Shown here: positions 46,976 through 56,528 of the stretch, piece by piece
How the letters are laid out: each line of letters begins with the position of its first letter
How positions within the stretch are numbered: position 1 is the first letter of the stretch
Assembly (NCBI RefSeq): GCF_902832845.1
Contig: NZ_CADFDB010000002.1
Span: forward strand, 434,001 to 498,000
Source: Burkholderia metallica
Lineage (GTDB): Bacteria > Pseudomonadota > Gammaproteobacteria > Burkholderiales > Burkholderiaceae
Length of the DNA stretch: 64,000 nucleotides
Direction: 5' to 3'
Notes under the pieces: generated by a model
Seen by the model: only the letters and a program-made list of their open reading frames with translations
The model's database searches: none
What the model was told of the DNA's origin: nothing
Program-made: the position numbers and the translations under genes

Positions 46976-49021
46976 ATGACTACACCCACCTCCTCCCCCT
47001 GGTCCGCGCTCGACACCGCGATCGCCCGTGGACGCGACGCTCTCGTGCGTCTTCAGCAGCCCGACGGCAGCTGGTGTTTCGAACTCGAATCCGACGCGAC
47101 GATCACCGCGGAATACATCCTGATGATGCATTTCATGGGCAGGATCGACGACGTGCGCCAGGAGAAGATGGCGCGCTACCTGCGCGCGAACCAGCGGCTC
47201 GACACGCACGGCGGCTGGGCGCTGTACGTCGACGGCGACCCGGACGTGTCGTGCAGCGTGAAGGCGTACTTCGCGCTGAAGGCGGCCGGCGACAGCGAAC
47301 AGGCGCCGCACATGATCCGCGCGCGCGACGCGATCCTGAAGCTCGGCGGCGCGGCGCGCGCGAACGTGTTCACGCGCATCCTGCTCGCGACGTTCGGCCA
47401 GGTGCCGTGGCGCGCGGCGCCGTTCATGCCGATCGAGTTCGTGCTGTTCCCGAAGTGGGTGCCGATCTCGATGTACAAGGTCGCGTACTGGGCGCGCACG
47501 ACGATGGTGCCGCTGCTGGTGCTGTGCTCGCTGAAGGCGCGCGCGCACAATCCGCGCAACGTGTCGATTCGCGAGCTGTTCGTCACGCCGCCGGACGAGG
47601 AGCGCCGGTACTTCCCGCCCGCGCGCGGCATGCGCAGGCTGTTCCTCGCGCTCGACCGCACGGTGCGTCACCTCGAACCGCTGATCCCGAAGGGCCTGCG
47701 GCAGCGCGCGATCCGCCATGCCGAAGCGTGGTGCGCGGAACGCATGAACGGCGAGGACGGGCTCGGCGGGATCTTCCCGCCGATCGTATACAGCTACCAG
47801 ATGATGGAAGTGCTCGGTTATCCGGACGACCATCCGCTGCGGCGCGATTGCGAGAACGCGCTGGAAAAGCTGCTGGTCACGCGGCCGGACGGCAGCATGT
47901 ATTGCCAGCCGTGCCTGTCGCCGGTGTGGGACACCGCGTGGAGCACGATGGCGCTCGAGCAGGCGCGCGCCGTGGCAGCGCCGGAAGACGGCGCGCCGGA
48001 CGACGCGCAGCGCGCCCTCGACGCGCGCATCGCGCGCGCGTACGACTGGCTGGCCGAACGCCAGGTGAACGACCTGCGCGGCGACTGGACCGAGAATGCA
48101 CCGGCCGACGTTCAGCCGGGCGGATGGGCATTCCAGTATGCGAACCCGTACTACCCGGACATCGACGACACCGCGGTCGTCACCGCGATGCTCGACCGTC
48201 GCGGCCGCACGCATCGCAACGCGGACGGCACGAACCCGTATGCGTCGCGCGTCGCGCGCGCGCTCGACTGGATGCGCGGGCTGCAATCGCGCAACGGCGG
48301 TTTCGCGGCGTTCGACGCCGACTGCGATCGCATGTACCTGAACGCGATCCCGTTCGCCGATCACGGCGCGCTGCTCGATCCGCCGACCGAGGACGTGTCG
48401 GGCCGCGTGCTGCTGTGCTTCGGCGTGACGAAGCGCGCGGAGGAACGCGCATCGCTCGCGCGCGCGATCGACTACGTGAAGCGCACGCAGCAGCCCGACG
48501 GTAGCTGGTGGGGCCGCTGGGGCACGAACTACATCTACGGCACGTGGAGCGTGCTGGCCGGCCTCGCGCTCGCCGGCGAGGACAAGTCGCAGCCGTATAT
48601 CGCCCGCGCGATCGACTGGCTGCGCGCGCGGCAGCATGCGGACGGCGGCTGGGGCGAGACGAACGACAGCTACATCGATCCGAAGCTGGCCGGCACCAAT
48701 GGCGGCGAGAGCACGTCGAACTTCACCGCATGGGCGCTGCTCGCGCAGATGGCATTCGGCGACTGCGAATCGGATTCGGTGAAGCGCGGCATCGCGTATC
48801 TGCTGTCGGTGCAGCAGGACGACGGCTTCTGGTGGCACCGTTCGCACAATGCGCCGGGCTTTCCGCGCATCTTCTACCTGAAGTATCACGGCTATACCGC
48901 GTACTTCCCGCTGTGGGCGCTCGCGCGCTATCGGCGGCTGGCGGGCGCGGCGGAGCAGGCTCGGGCGTCGGCCGCGCGCGGTGCGACGGCTGTCGCGGCA
49001 AAGGATACGGCGGCTGCCTGA
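46976..49021 (+). CDS. shc: Squalene-hopene cyclase
   Basis: The 681-residue protein has the catalytic acid motif DIDDTAVV (about residue 396) and several QW repeats such as QQPDGSW. It cyclises squalene to hopene/hopanol on the inner membrane for hopanoids that stiffen the envelope and aid antibiotic and low-pH tolerance. An ATG at 46964 is an alternative start. The other hpn genes are not here. B. cenocepacia, as I recall, has two shc genes, one on the third replicon, which this copy resembles in context. Confidence 0.95.
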   Translation: MTTPTSSPWSALDTAIARGRDALVRLQQPDGSWCFELESDATITAEYILMMHFMGRIDDVRQEKMARYLRANQRLDTHGGWALYVDGDPDVSCSVKAYFALKAAGDSEQAPHMIRARDAILKLGGAARANVFTRILLATFGQVPWRAAPFMPIEFVLFPKWVPISMYKVAYWARTTMVPLLVLCSLKARAHNPRNVSIRELFVTPPDEERRYFPPARGMRRLFLALDRTVRHLEPLIPKGLRQRAIRHAEAWCAERMNGEDGLGGIFPPIVYSYQMMEVLGYPDDHPLRRDCENALEKLLVTRPDGSMYCQPCLSPVWDTAWSTMALEQARAVAAPEDGAPDDAQRALDARIARAYDWLAERQVNDLRGDWTENAPADVQPGGWAFQYANPYYPDIDDTAVVTAMLDRRGRTHRNADGTNPYASRVARALDWMRGLQSRNGGFAAFDADCDRMYLNAIPFADHGALLDPPTEDVSGRVLLCFGVTKRAEERASLARAIDYVKRTQQPDGSWWGRWGTNYIYGTWSVLAGLALAGEDKSQPYIARAIDWLRARQHADGGWGETNDSYIDPKLAGTNGGESTSNFTAWALLAQMAFGDCESDSVKRGIAYLLSVQQDDGFWWHRSHNAPGFPRIFYLKYHGYTAYFPLWALARYRRLAGAAEQARASAARGATAVAAKDTAAA

Positions 49022-49103
49022 GCGGTAAGGCGGTGACGCGGCTGCGCGACGCCGTCACACGAAACCTTCGTCGACCAGCGTGCTGCTGTGCGCGGTTGCA
49101 CGC

Positions 49104-49132
49104 GCCGGGCCGGGCGATGCATCCGGCCCGGC
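49104..49132. terminator. Stem-loop between convergent shc and beta-lactamase genes
   Basis: A perfect 10-bp GC stem (GCCGGGCCGG/CCGGCCCGGC) with a 9-nt loop sits in the 121-bp convergent spacer. There is no T-run, so termination is likely by position rather than by a full intrinsic signal. Confidence 0.5.
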
Positions 49133-49142
49133 CGTGACAACG

Positions 49143-50312
49143 TTACCGCCCGCCCCCGAGCGACCCGAGGATCTGGTAGGCCGCCTTCACGCGATCCTCG
49201 ATCGGCACGTTGCCGTTCGCGAGCATCACGATCGCGATCCGCTTCGACGGCACGAACGCGACATACGTGCTGAAGCCGCCGGTCGAGCCGGTCTTGTTGA
49301 TCCAGGTATCGGGGTTCGGCGCCAGCGGCGGTGCGATCGCGCTGGCCGGTACCGCTTCGTACAGCATCTTCGGCGCATTGCCCGCCAGCAGCGTCGGCAG
49401 CGCGACCGGATACGGGTACTGCTCCCAGATCAGGTCCTGCGTCAGCGGCCCCGCGCGGAAATAGCCCGTGTGCGTGCGTTCGATCGCGCGCTGCAGGCGC
49501 GGCGCCGTCTCGATCATCCCCATGTTCGCCTGCACGAAGCGCAACAGGTCCGCCGCCGTGGTCCGCACGCCGTACGCCTGCTGCCACAGCATGCCCTGCG
49601 TCATCCGCACCGGCTTGCCGTCCTTCGTATAGCCCTGCGCGTAGTCGGCCATGCGGGCGTCGGGCACGTTGATGTACGTGTGCGTCATCCCGAGCGCGGG
49701 AAAAAGCCGCTGCTCCATCAGCGTCGCGAAGTCCTTGTGCATCGCCTTCGCGGTGAGCCAGCCGAGCATCCCGATCGCGACGTTCGAATACTTGCGGTGC
49801 GTGCCCGGCGCATACTCGGGACGCCACGCGGCGAGATAACGTATCAGGCCGGCGTCGTCGCGGATGCCGTCCGGCACCTGCAGCGGCGTCCCGCCGGGCG
49901 TGTGCGTGCCGAGCTGGAGCAGCGTCACGACGCCGAACGGCTTGCCCTGCAGCGCGGGCAGGTACTTGGCCGCCGGGTCCGCGAGCGACAGTTCGCCGCC
50001 CTCCTGCGCATCCGATGCCAGCGTCGCGGTCAGCGTCTTGCTGACCGAGCCGATCTCGAACAGCGTATCGCCGGTGACGGGCTTGCCGGTCTGCTTCGAC
50101 ATCACGCCGTAATCGAACACGTAGGGCTTGCCGTCGGCGACGACGCCCACCGCCATGCCGGGAATCGCGTACTGCTTCATCAGCGGCGCGATGTGGCGGG
50201 TGACGGTGTCGTGGAGGTCGTCCTGCGTGGCGGCGGCCGCGCGGCCGGCCGTGACGGTGGCGCACGCAGCGACGAAGAGGGTCGTGGCGATGCGCATCGC
50301 GTTGAATCGCAT
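49143..50312 (-). CDS. Class C beta-lactamase family serine hydrolase (AmpC-like)
   Basis: The 389-residue protein has a Sec signal (residues 1-27), the nucleophile box SVSK at residues 89-92, YSN at 175-177 and KTG near 340, all in AmpC order and spacing. It should hydrolyse beta-lactams in the periplasm. AAAGGAA precedes the start at 50312. No ampR-type LysR gene is adjacent, so induction by the classical route is not evident. Some members are esterases or DD-peptidases. Confidence 0.9.
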   Translation of the reverse strand: MRFNAMRIATTLFVAACATVTAGRAAAATQDDLHDTVTRHIAPLMKQYAIPGMAVGVVADGKPYVFDYGVMSKQTGKPVTGDTLFEIGSVSKTLTATLASDAQEGGELSLADPAAKYLPALQGKPFGVVTLLQLGTHTPGGTPLQVPDGIRDDAGLIRYLAAWRPEYAPGTHRKYSNVAIGMLGWLTAKAMHKDFATLMEQRLFPALGMTHTYINVPDARMADYAQGYTKDGKPVRMTQGMLWQQAYGVRTTAADLLRFVQANMGMIETAPRLQRAIERTHTGYFRAGPLTQDLIWEQYPYPVALPTLLAGNAPKMLYEAVPASAIAPPLAPNPDTWINKTGSTGGFSTYVAFVPSKRIAIVMLANGNVPIEDRVKAAYQILGSLGGGR

Positions 50313-50685
50313 GGTTGCGGTTCCTTTGATTTCGAATGGTTGCGTGAACAACGGATCGGGCCGCGCCACGCGAAATTCGCTGCGGCGTCCCTGCCGAAGC
50401 AGGACTATCCACCGCCGGGCCGCCGCCAACAATCGACGATATGTTGCGCGAGCCGAAAGAAAAACTAATGGGGCAGGCGAAGCGCTGCAATGCCGCGACG
50501 CCATTTCCGGGCCGCAGGCCGTTTTGCCGAGCCACGAGGAAGGCATGCCCTGCAAGCTGCGCTATCCGCTGCTGCGCAGGCAGATCGAGGCGCACTGGAT
50601 TCCCGGCGCCGACCACGCGATGGCCCGAGCACGACCGGCATACGCACACTCTCACGCGCCCGCGCACCGGCGGGGCGTGCGTGCG
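50313..50685. other. Intergenic region without a supported gene
   Basis: It carries the beta-lactamase promoter side and the 3' flank of the alpha/beta hydrolase gene. Both strands give only Arg-rich shadow translations. Confidence 0.5.
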
Positions 50686-51498
50686 TCACCCCGGCAGCCG
50701 GTCGAGAAACGCCAGCACCGCCGCGTTGAACCGCGCGGGCCGCTGCAGCGGCGCGAAATGGCTCACGCCGGGCAGGATCGTCAGCGTCGCGCCCGGAATC
50801 GTATCCGCGAGGTAAGCCGCATGCTCGGGCCGGATGAATTCGTCGTGCTCGCCCAGCACGATCGTCACCGGCACCGCGATCGCCGCGAGATCCTGCGCGG
50901 TGTAATTCGGTTGTGTGCGCATCATTTCGCTGACCGCCGCGACGAACGCATCGAACCGGTCCGGCGTCGCGGACATTGCTTCGTAGTCCTTGCGGTGGCG
51001 TGCGAAGCAGCGGTCGAGCAGCGGGCCCGGCACGATCTCCTTCGTCCCGCCCGGGTCCATGTTGCATGCGAAGAAGAACACGCCGGCCGCCCGTTCCGGC
51101 GCGCGATCGGCCAGCACGAGCGCGATGCACGCGCCGTCGCTCCAGCCGACGAAGCGCGCGCGGTCGACGTGTAGCGCGTCGAGGACGGCGAGCACGTCCG
51201 ACGCCATGCGTTCGTACGAATAGGGTTGGTCGTCGCGCGTGCTGCGGCCGTGGCCGCGGCTGTCGATCACGATCGCACGGTAGCCGGCCGCGAGCAGCGC
51301 CGGCACCTGGTTGCCCCAGTTGCCGCCATGGCCGAGGCCGCCGTGCAGCAGCACGACCGGCGGGCCGTGGCCGAACGACGCGTGCCAGATGCGCGCGCCG
51401 TCGTGTTCGAGCCACCCTTGCACGTCGGCCGCCGGCAGCGGCGTGCCGCCTTGCGCGTCGAAGCGGGTGAGATCGTCGTCGTCGAGTTCCGCATTCAT
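50686..51498 (-). CDS. Alpha/beta hydrolase
   Basis: The 270-residue protein shows the oxyanion HGGLGHGGNW, the nucleophile elbow GWSDG (Ser about 119), catalytic Asp in GEHDEF and His in GVSHFAP. Substrate is unknown; esters, lactones or small amides are all possible. It stands alone, 70 bp downstream of the FlxA-like gene on the same strand. Confidence 0.9.
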   Translation of the reverse strand: MNAELDDDDLTRFDAQGGTPLPAADVQGWLEHDGARIWHASFGHGPPVVLLHGGLGHGGNWGNQVPALLAAGYRAIVIDSRGHGRSTRDDQPYSYERMASDVLAVLDALHVDRARFVGWSDGACIALVLADRAPERAAGVFFFACNMDPGGTKEIVPGPLLDRCFARHRKDYEAMSATPDRFDAFVAAVSEMMRTQPNYTAQDLAAIAVPVTIVLGEHDEFIRPEHAAYLADTIPGATLTILPGVSHFAPLQRPARFNAAVLAFLDRLPG

Positions 51499-51568
51499 CG
51501 TTCTGCCGTCCTTTCGAGGGAGACGTGCTTGCGATTGTAATGCGGGCGGCTGACGCGGCCGCCGCCGG

Positions 51569-52015
51569 TCAGGCCTGCGTCGACACCAGCCCGCCCGCCG
51601 ACGAGCCGCCCGCCTTCTCGATCGCCGCCGCGAGTTGCGAGACCGCGGTCGCGAGCGCCCCCGAGATCGCGCCGGCTTCCGCGCTCAGCGACTGCTGTTC
51701 GACCGCCGCGGCCGGGTCGTCCTTCGCGCGCTGTGCGGCGCTCGCCATCTGGCGCTCGATCGTCGCGAGCTGCTTCTGCAGCCGGTCGATCAGCGCTTTC
51801 AGTTGCGCGACCGCCGGGCTGTCCGACGACGCGCCCGATGCGCCCGATGCGCCGGGCGTTTGTCCGGTCGCGCCGGTCGAACCCTGCGTACCGGTGGCGC
51901 CATCGGTGGACGACGTCGCGGCGGGCGTCGCCGCCGCGGTGCCGGACGAAGCGTTTGTGCCGGGGCTGCCGTCCGTCAGCGGGGCGCGTGAGGTCGTGGA
52001 GAAATCGATCTGCAT
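51569..52015 (-). CDS. FlxA-like protein
   Basis: The 148-residue protein has a low-complexity N-terminal half (Ala/Ser/Thr/Gly repeats, residues 10-65) and a C-terminal coiled coil beginning VAQLKALIDRLQKQLATIER, resembling the FlxA family. FlxA of E. coli is flagellar-regulon linked, but function is unknown. No flagellar gene is nearby. The start at 52015 precedes the low-complexity part. Confidence 0.7.
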   Translation of the reverse strand: MQIDFSTTSRAPLTDGSPGTNASSGTAAATPAATSSTDGATGTQGSTGATGQTPGASGASGASSDSPAVAQLKALIDRLQKQLATIERQMASAAQRAKDDPAAAVEQQSLSAEAGAISGALATAVSQLAAAIEKAGGSSAGGLVSTQA

Positions 52016-52416
52016 CGTGTCGGTCCGTATGTCGGTGAGCGAATCGTGAAAGGGGGAAATACCTTCCAATGCGTTTACGGCATTCGTCACACGAAACTTG
52101 AGTATTGGGTCGGACTGATTTAGCGCCTGTTCGCCGTATTTCGGCGACGAAAGGGCCAGACTGCCGGCACTGCGGCGCTGGTAAAATCGCGGTTTCGCCG
52201 GCGGGATTCGCGCGCGCGCCTCCGGGCGCGAGCAAGCGCGCAACCCCGCCGGCTTCGACTCCCGCCCGCGCGGGCGCGGCACGCAACGCGTGCCGACGCC
52301 GCACACGCGGCTGCGAGGGTCGCCTGTTCCATGCGCCCGCGCGCCCCGCTCGCCCGGTCGAGCGGCGATCGCCGTGCGGCGCGCACTCACTTCATCAAGC
52401 ATTCGAGGAACCCACG
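52016..52416. other. Intergenic region
   Basis: It is GC-rich after 52190 and contains the start sites of the FlxA-like gene and of the 44-aa protein. No additional gene is supported. Confidence 0.45.
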
Positions 52417-52551
52417 ATGGCCCGCATCGGCGCCTTCTGCATCACGACGTGGCTTGCCGCCGCGATTCTCTACTTCGGCCAGCACTCCGTCGCGATGATC
52501 GCGTTGAGCGGCGTCGTCGTATTCGGCGGGTTCGATCTGCTGCGTCCGTAA
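52417..52551 (+). CDS. 44-residue membrane protein
   Basis: MARIGAFCITTWLAAAILYF opens a 44-residue product made of two short hydrophobic stretches, enough for one or two membrane helices. GAGGAA lies 7 bases before the ATG. Its regular composition and good initiation site suggest a real small protein. No homologue is recognised. Confidence 0.6.
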   Translation: MARIGAFCITTWLAAAILYFGQHSVAMIALSGVVVFGGFDLLRP

Positions 52552-52652
52552 GCACGCGCGCCGCACCCGTGCGCGGCCGCGACGGCCGACGCGACTGTGA
52601 TAGCCTTCCCGCACCATCCATCGCGCCTCGTAGGCGACCAGGAGACGGGAAC

Positions 52653-53429
52653 TTGAATCACGACCTGAACCGCCATCCGACAGCCCTCGCCTGCAAAGTG
52701 TGTTCGGGCCACGCTCCCATCTGCGGTCTGGTCGATTTCTCGAGCTGCGGCGCCGACTACATGGCCGGCAAGAAAGTCGACCCGTATGCGGGAGTGCCGG
52801 TCTACTACCACGCTTGCCGGCAGTGCGGCTTCACGTGGGCGCCGATGTTCGACAGCTGGACCCACGACGATTTCGCGCAGCATGTGTACAACGCCGACTA
52901 CGTGCGCCACGACCCCGAGTATCTCGAGATCCGTCCGCAGCAGCTGGCCGACCTGATCTGCACCAGCTTTCCGGACATGCGGGACAGCCGCGTGCTCGAT
53001 TTCGGCTCGGGGCTCGGCTTGCTGGAACGCAAACTGTTGTCGCGCGGCTTCACCGACGTGACGTCGTACGATCCGTTCTCGCACCCGGTGCCGCCCGAAG
53101 GCACGTTCGATACGATCCTGTCGTTCGAAGTGTTCGAGCATCATCCGGCGCCGATCGACCTCTTCGACCAGATCATGCGCTACCGGAAACCCGGCGGCGC
53201 GCTGCTGTTCCAGACGACGCCGATCACGCAGGACATCCTCGACAGCGGGATTGCTCAATGGTGGTACTGCGTGCCGCGCAACGGGCACATCTCGTTCTAC
53301 ACCCCGCAAGCCCTGACGCTGCTCGCGCAACGCCACGGGCTCGAATACGGCGCGTTCAGTCCGTCTCTGCACGTCGTCTTCGAGCGTGCGGCGACACCGC
53401 GCTGGCTCGACAGGTTTCTCAAACCGTAA
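52653..53429 (+). CDS. Zinc-ribbon class I SAM methyltransferase
   Basis: The 258-residue protein starts at a TTG (52653) with AGGAG 9 bases upstream. An N-terminal zinc ribbon (CKVC near residue 15 and CRQC near 53) is followed by a methyltransferase domain with VLDFGSGLGLLE (motif I) and FEVFEHHPAPIDLF. This layout is seen in sugar/nodulation C-methyltransferase-like proteins. Acceptor is unknown. It converges on the mannosidase operon. Confidence 0.85.
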   Translation: MNHDLNRHPTALACKVCSGHAPICGLVDFSSCGADYMAGKKVDPYAGVPVYYHACRQCGFTWAPMFDSWTHDDFAQHVYNADYVRHDPEYLEIRPQQLADLICTSFPDMRDSRVLDFGSGLGLLERKLLSRGFTDVTSYDPFSHPVPPEGTFDTILSFEVFEHHPAPIDLFDQIMRYRKPGGALLFQTTPITQDILDSGIAQWWYCVPRNGHISFYTPQALTLLAQRHGLEYGAFSPSLHVVFERAATPRWLDRFLKP

Positions 53430-53535
53430 CGGCGTGCCGGCCGTCCGGCATGCAACGCGCGCCGCGCACAGGCACGCGGCGCTTCATCGGCACGCTACGC
53501 TGCGCGGCCAGCGCGGCATCCCGCACGCATCAGCG

Positions 53536-56445
53536 TCAGCTTCCGCATGCGCCGAACGTCGGCACCGCCGGATCGACCGCCAGCGCACGCTCGTTGAACA
53601 CGACCGGCACGCCGCCGAGCCCGAGCCGGCAGTTCGGGCGATCGAGCCGCCATCCGTCGATCCGCAGCGCGACACGCGACACCGGCGCGCCGCTCGCATG
53701 CGGCACGTCGATCGTGAGCTGCCGCTTCGCGCCCGGCACCAGGTTCAGATAGTTGTCGCTGTAGAACACGGGCAGGATGCGCGCACCGGTCGACGGATCG
53801 AATACCTGCAGGTGCGTCATCAGCGCGACGGCGGCGCCGACGTTCGCCACGTCGACCGTGATGCGCGTCGTCACGTCGTCGGTCTCGGCCGACGTCGCAC
53901 TGACGGAAACGGCCGCGCCCGGCATCGTGTCGAGCGACGTGTACGACGTGTCGCCGCCGTCGCGCTGCCGCCAGTACACGTTCTCCGCGAGCGTGTTGCC
54001 GCCCGCATCGCTCAGCGCGAGCGCGACGATGCACACGTTCGACTTCGCGGCGGCCAGCGCCGACGCGAGGTTCGCCACCACGCGATACGACGCCTTCGCG
54101 ACGCCGCCGACATCGGCCGTGGCCCGGCTGCTCAGCGTGCCGTCGAGGTTGTACACGCGCATCTCGACACGGCCGGTAACGGCCGCGCCCGTGTGATTCG
54201 CGATCGTCACGTCGGCCGTGCTCGCATCGAGAATCGCGTTGACGCGGCGGCAGCCGTGCTGCACCGCGAAGAACGACGAATGCGCGTCGAGGTCGTGGCT
54301 GTACATCTGCCACACGAAGCTCGGCTGCGCGGGGTTCGTCATCCACATGATCACGCCGGTGGCCGGCGACTTGATCCTGCCGGCTGCCGGACCGATCATC
54401 ACCGCCGCATTCGCTTCGTAGATCGCGCGGATGCATTCGTAGTTCATCATCTGCGCCTTGCGCACGAAATCCGCGAGATTGCGGATCGCGCCGTAGCGCA
54501 GCGCGGTCACCGCGAGATAGCCGGCGCCGCCGCTTGCCCCGATCCCGTATTGCCAGTAGCCCGCGCCGTTGCCGTTCATGTCGCGGTCGGCCCAGAAATC
54601 GTCCGGGCATGCGTACGAGCCGGGCGGCAGCATCGCTTCGACGAATTCGAGCGTCGGGATCGAGTGCGAGCCGACTTCGTTGTGGAACGCGACCTGCGTC
54701 GTGCCGTAGCCGCGCGTGAACGCATCCCGCGGCGCGGCCCAGTTGTACGGGCCGCCGGACGAATAGCCGTTCACCGCGCCCGCGCCGGTGTCGCCTGCCG
54801 AACTCGTCAGGCACAGGCGCTGCGGGTCCAGCTCGGCGACGAGCGCGTCGAGCCCCTTGACGAGCGCCGGCGGCGGCGAGCCCTCGTTGCCGCCGCACCA
54901 GAGCAGGATCGACGGACGATGACGGTGGCGCGCGATCACGTCGCGAATGTTGTCGAGATCGCGCGGCACGTCGGCCGCGCCCGACCCGTCGCCTTCGGTC
55001 GAGAAGAAGAAGTCCTGCCAGACGAGAATCCCGCAGCGGTCGCACGCATCGAAGAAATCGTCGCTCGTGCTCTGCCCGTTCCAGTTGCGGATCAGGTTCA
55101 GGTTCGCGTCGCGATGCAGACGCACCTGGTTGAACAGCCGTTCGCGCGGAATGCGCTTCAACGCTTCGTCGAGCCCCCAGTTGCCGCCCATCACGAGAAT
55201 CGGCAGGCCATTGACCGTGATGCTCAATTGCTTGCCCATGCCGATGTCGCGCGAATAGTCGATGCGGCGCAGCCCGATGTTCAGCGTGCGCTCGTCGGAG
55301 AGCAAGCGCCCTACCTTGACGCCCACCGTCACCGCGTAGAGATGCGGATCGCCATACCCGTTCGGCCACCACAGGCTCGGCTGCCCGATCGACAGCGCCG
55401 CGATGTCCGACGACGTGAGCGACACCTTCGTCGAGGTGGCCGATGCCGGAATCGCGATGTCGTGGCTGAACGGCGCGCCGTTGCCGATCGTGCCGACGAG
55501 CGTCGCGACGAGATCGACGCCCGAGCCGTTGTCCAGTTCGAGGTCGAGCCGCAGCTCCGCGCGCGACAGATCGGCGGACAGCGTGTGCGCGACATGGCAT
55601 GCCGCGATGCGCACCGCGCCGGTCGTGAACCACGACACGGGTTGCCAGATACCGAGGTTGCGGTCGGGGATCGTCGGCAGCCAGTCCCAGCCGGCCGAAC
55701 AGAAGAACGTCGGGCCGTTCTTCAGCGTGACGCCGGTCGGCCCGCCGTTGCGGCCGCCGCGCGTGACGCCGCTCCGGTAGTTCGGCAGCAGCGGCCCTTC
55801 CGAGAAATCCAGCTTGACGACGCGCACCGCGAGATTCACCGCGCCGCCCGCCTGCGGCACCAGCCGTGAGATGTCGAATGCGCGCTGCCTGAACGCCCCT
55901 TCGAGCCGGCCGACGAGCGCGCCGTTCAGCCAGATCTCCGCGCAATAGTTGATCCCGTCGAAGTTCAGCCACAGCCGCTGCCCCGGCTGCCGCGCCGGCG
56001 CCACGAAAGTCGTCCGGTACCAGTAGTCGGTGTCCTTCAGCGTGTCGGGAATGGTATCGGTGACGATGCGGCCGTAGAACGGATCGGGGTACTTGCCGTT
56101 GACGATCATGCTGTTCAGCACGGTGCCCGGCACCGTCGCCGGCGCCATGCCCGCCACGTCGCCCGCGCTCGACAGTTGCGCGCCGCTCGCGCCCGGCAGG
56201 CTCCCCGCCGACGCGAACGTCCAGTTCTTCGTGAGCCGCTGCGAGGCCAGCAGGCCGTGCTCCGGATCGGGCGGCACGCCCGGGACGGTGGGCGTGACCG
56301 TGGCCGGGCCGTCGGGGCCCGGTGCGCCTGGTGTGCCCGGTGCGCCCGACGTCGAATCGACGTCGCCGTTGCAGCCGGCGAGCCAGCTCGTGCCGACCAG
56401 CGCGGCGCCATACGACAGGAATTTGCGGCGTTCCTTCGAGGTCAT
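53536..56445 (-). CDS. GH2-family beta-mannosidase-like exported enzyme
   Basis: The 969-residue protein has a twin-arginine motif RRKFLSYG overlapping a lipoprotein-type cysteine (LAGC about 24-27), then a short collagen-like Gly-Ala-Pro linker. GH2 jelly-roll, immunoglobulin-like and TIM-barrel domains follow, with the acid/base block LLWCGGNEG and a likely nucleophile Glu in HNEVGSHS. The block GGNWGLDEALKRIPRER resembles plant endo-beta-mannosidase and exo-mannosidase/glucosaminidase groups. It is third in an operon with two GH92 enzymes and likely removes the core beta-mannose of N-glycans or mannans. Confidence 0.82.
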   Translation of the reverse strand: MTSKERRKFLSYGAALVGTSWLAGCNGDVDSTSGAPGTPGAPGPDGPATVTPTVPGVPPDPEHGLLASQRLTKNWTFASAGSLPGASGAQLSSAGDVAGMAPATVPGTVLNSMIVNGKYPDPFYGRIVTDTIPDTLKDTDYWYRTTFVAPARQPGQRLWLNFDGINYCAEIWLNGALVGRLEGAFRQRAFDISRLVPQAGGAVNLAVRVVKLDFSEGPLLPNYRSGVTRGGRNGGPTGVTLKNGPTFFCSAGWDWLPTIPDRNLGIWQPVSWFTTGAVRIAACHVAHTLSADLSRAELRLDLELDNGSGVDLVATLVGTIGNGAPFSHDIAIPASATSTKVSLTSSDIAALSIGQPSLWWPNGYGDPHLYAVTVGVKVGRLLSDERTLNIGLRRIDYSRDIGMGKQLSITVNGLPILVMGGNWGLDEALKRIPRERLFNQVRLHRDANLNLIRNWNGQSTSDDFFDACDRCGILVWQDFFFSTEGDGSGAADVPRDLDNIRDVIARHRHRPSILLWCGGNEGSPPPALVKGLDALVAELDPQRLCLTSSAGDTGAGAVNGYSSGGPYNWAAPRDAFTRGYGTTQVAFHNEVGSHSIPTLEFVEAMLPPGSYACPDDFWADRDMNGNGAGYWQYGIGASGGAGYLAVTALRYGAIRNLADFVRKAQMMNYECIRAIYEANAAVMIGPAAGRIKSPATGVIMWMTNPAQPSFVWQMYSHDLDAHSSFFAVQHGCRRVNAILDASTADVTIANHTGAAVTGRVEMRVYNLDGTLSSRATADVGGVAKASYRVVANLASALAAAKSNVCIVALALSDAGGNTLAENVYWRQRDGGDTSYTSLDTMPGAAVSVSATSAETDDVTTRITVDVANVGAAVALMTHLQVFDPSTGARILPVFYSDNYLNLVPGAKRQLTIDVPHASGAPVSRVALRIDGWRLDRPNCRLGLGGVPVVFNERALAVDPAVPTFGACGS

Positions 56446-56528
56446 GGTGTCGTCTCCCAGATTGTGTCGTCGTCACCGGAACGGGCGCGCATGCGGTGCG
56501 GCTGGCAACCGCGCGCGCCCGGTCGCGG

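Noticed and set aside
46208-48889. Long minus-strand open frame across shc and the TetR gene
   Set aside because: Translation is Arg/His-rich low-complexity sequence, and both underlying genes are certain.
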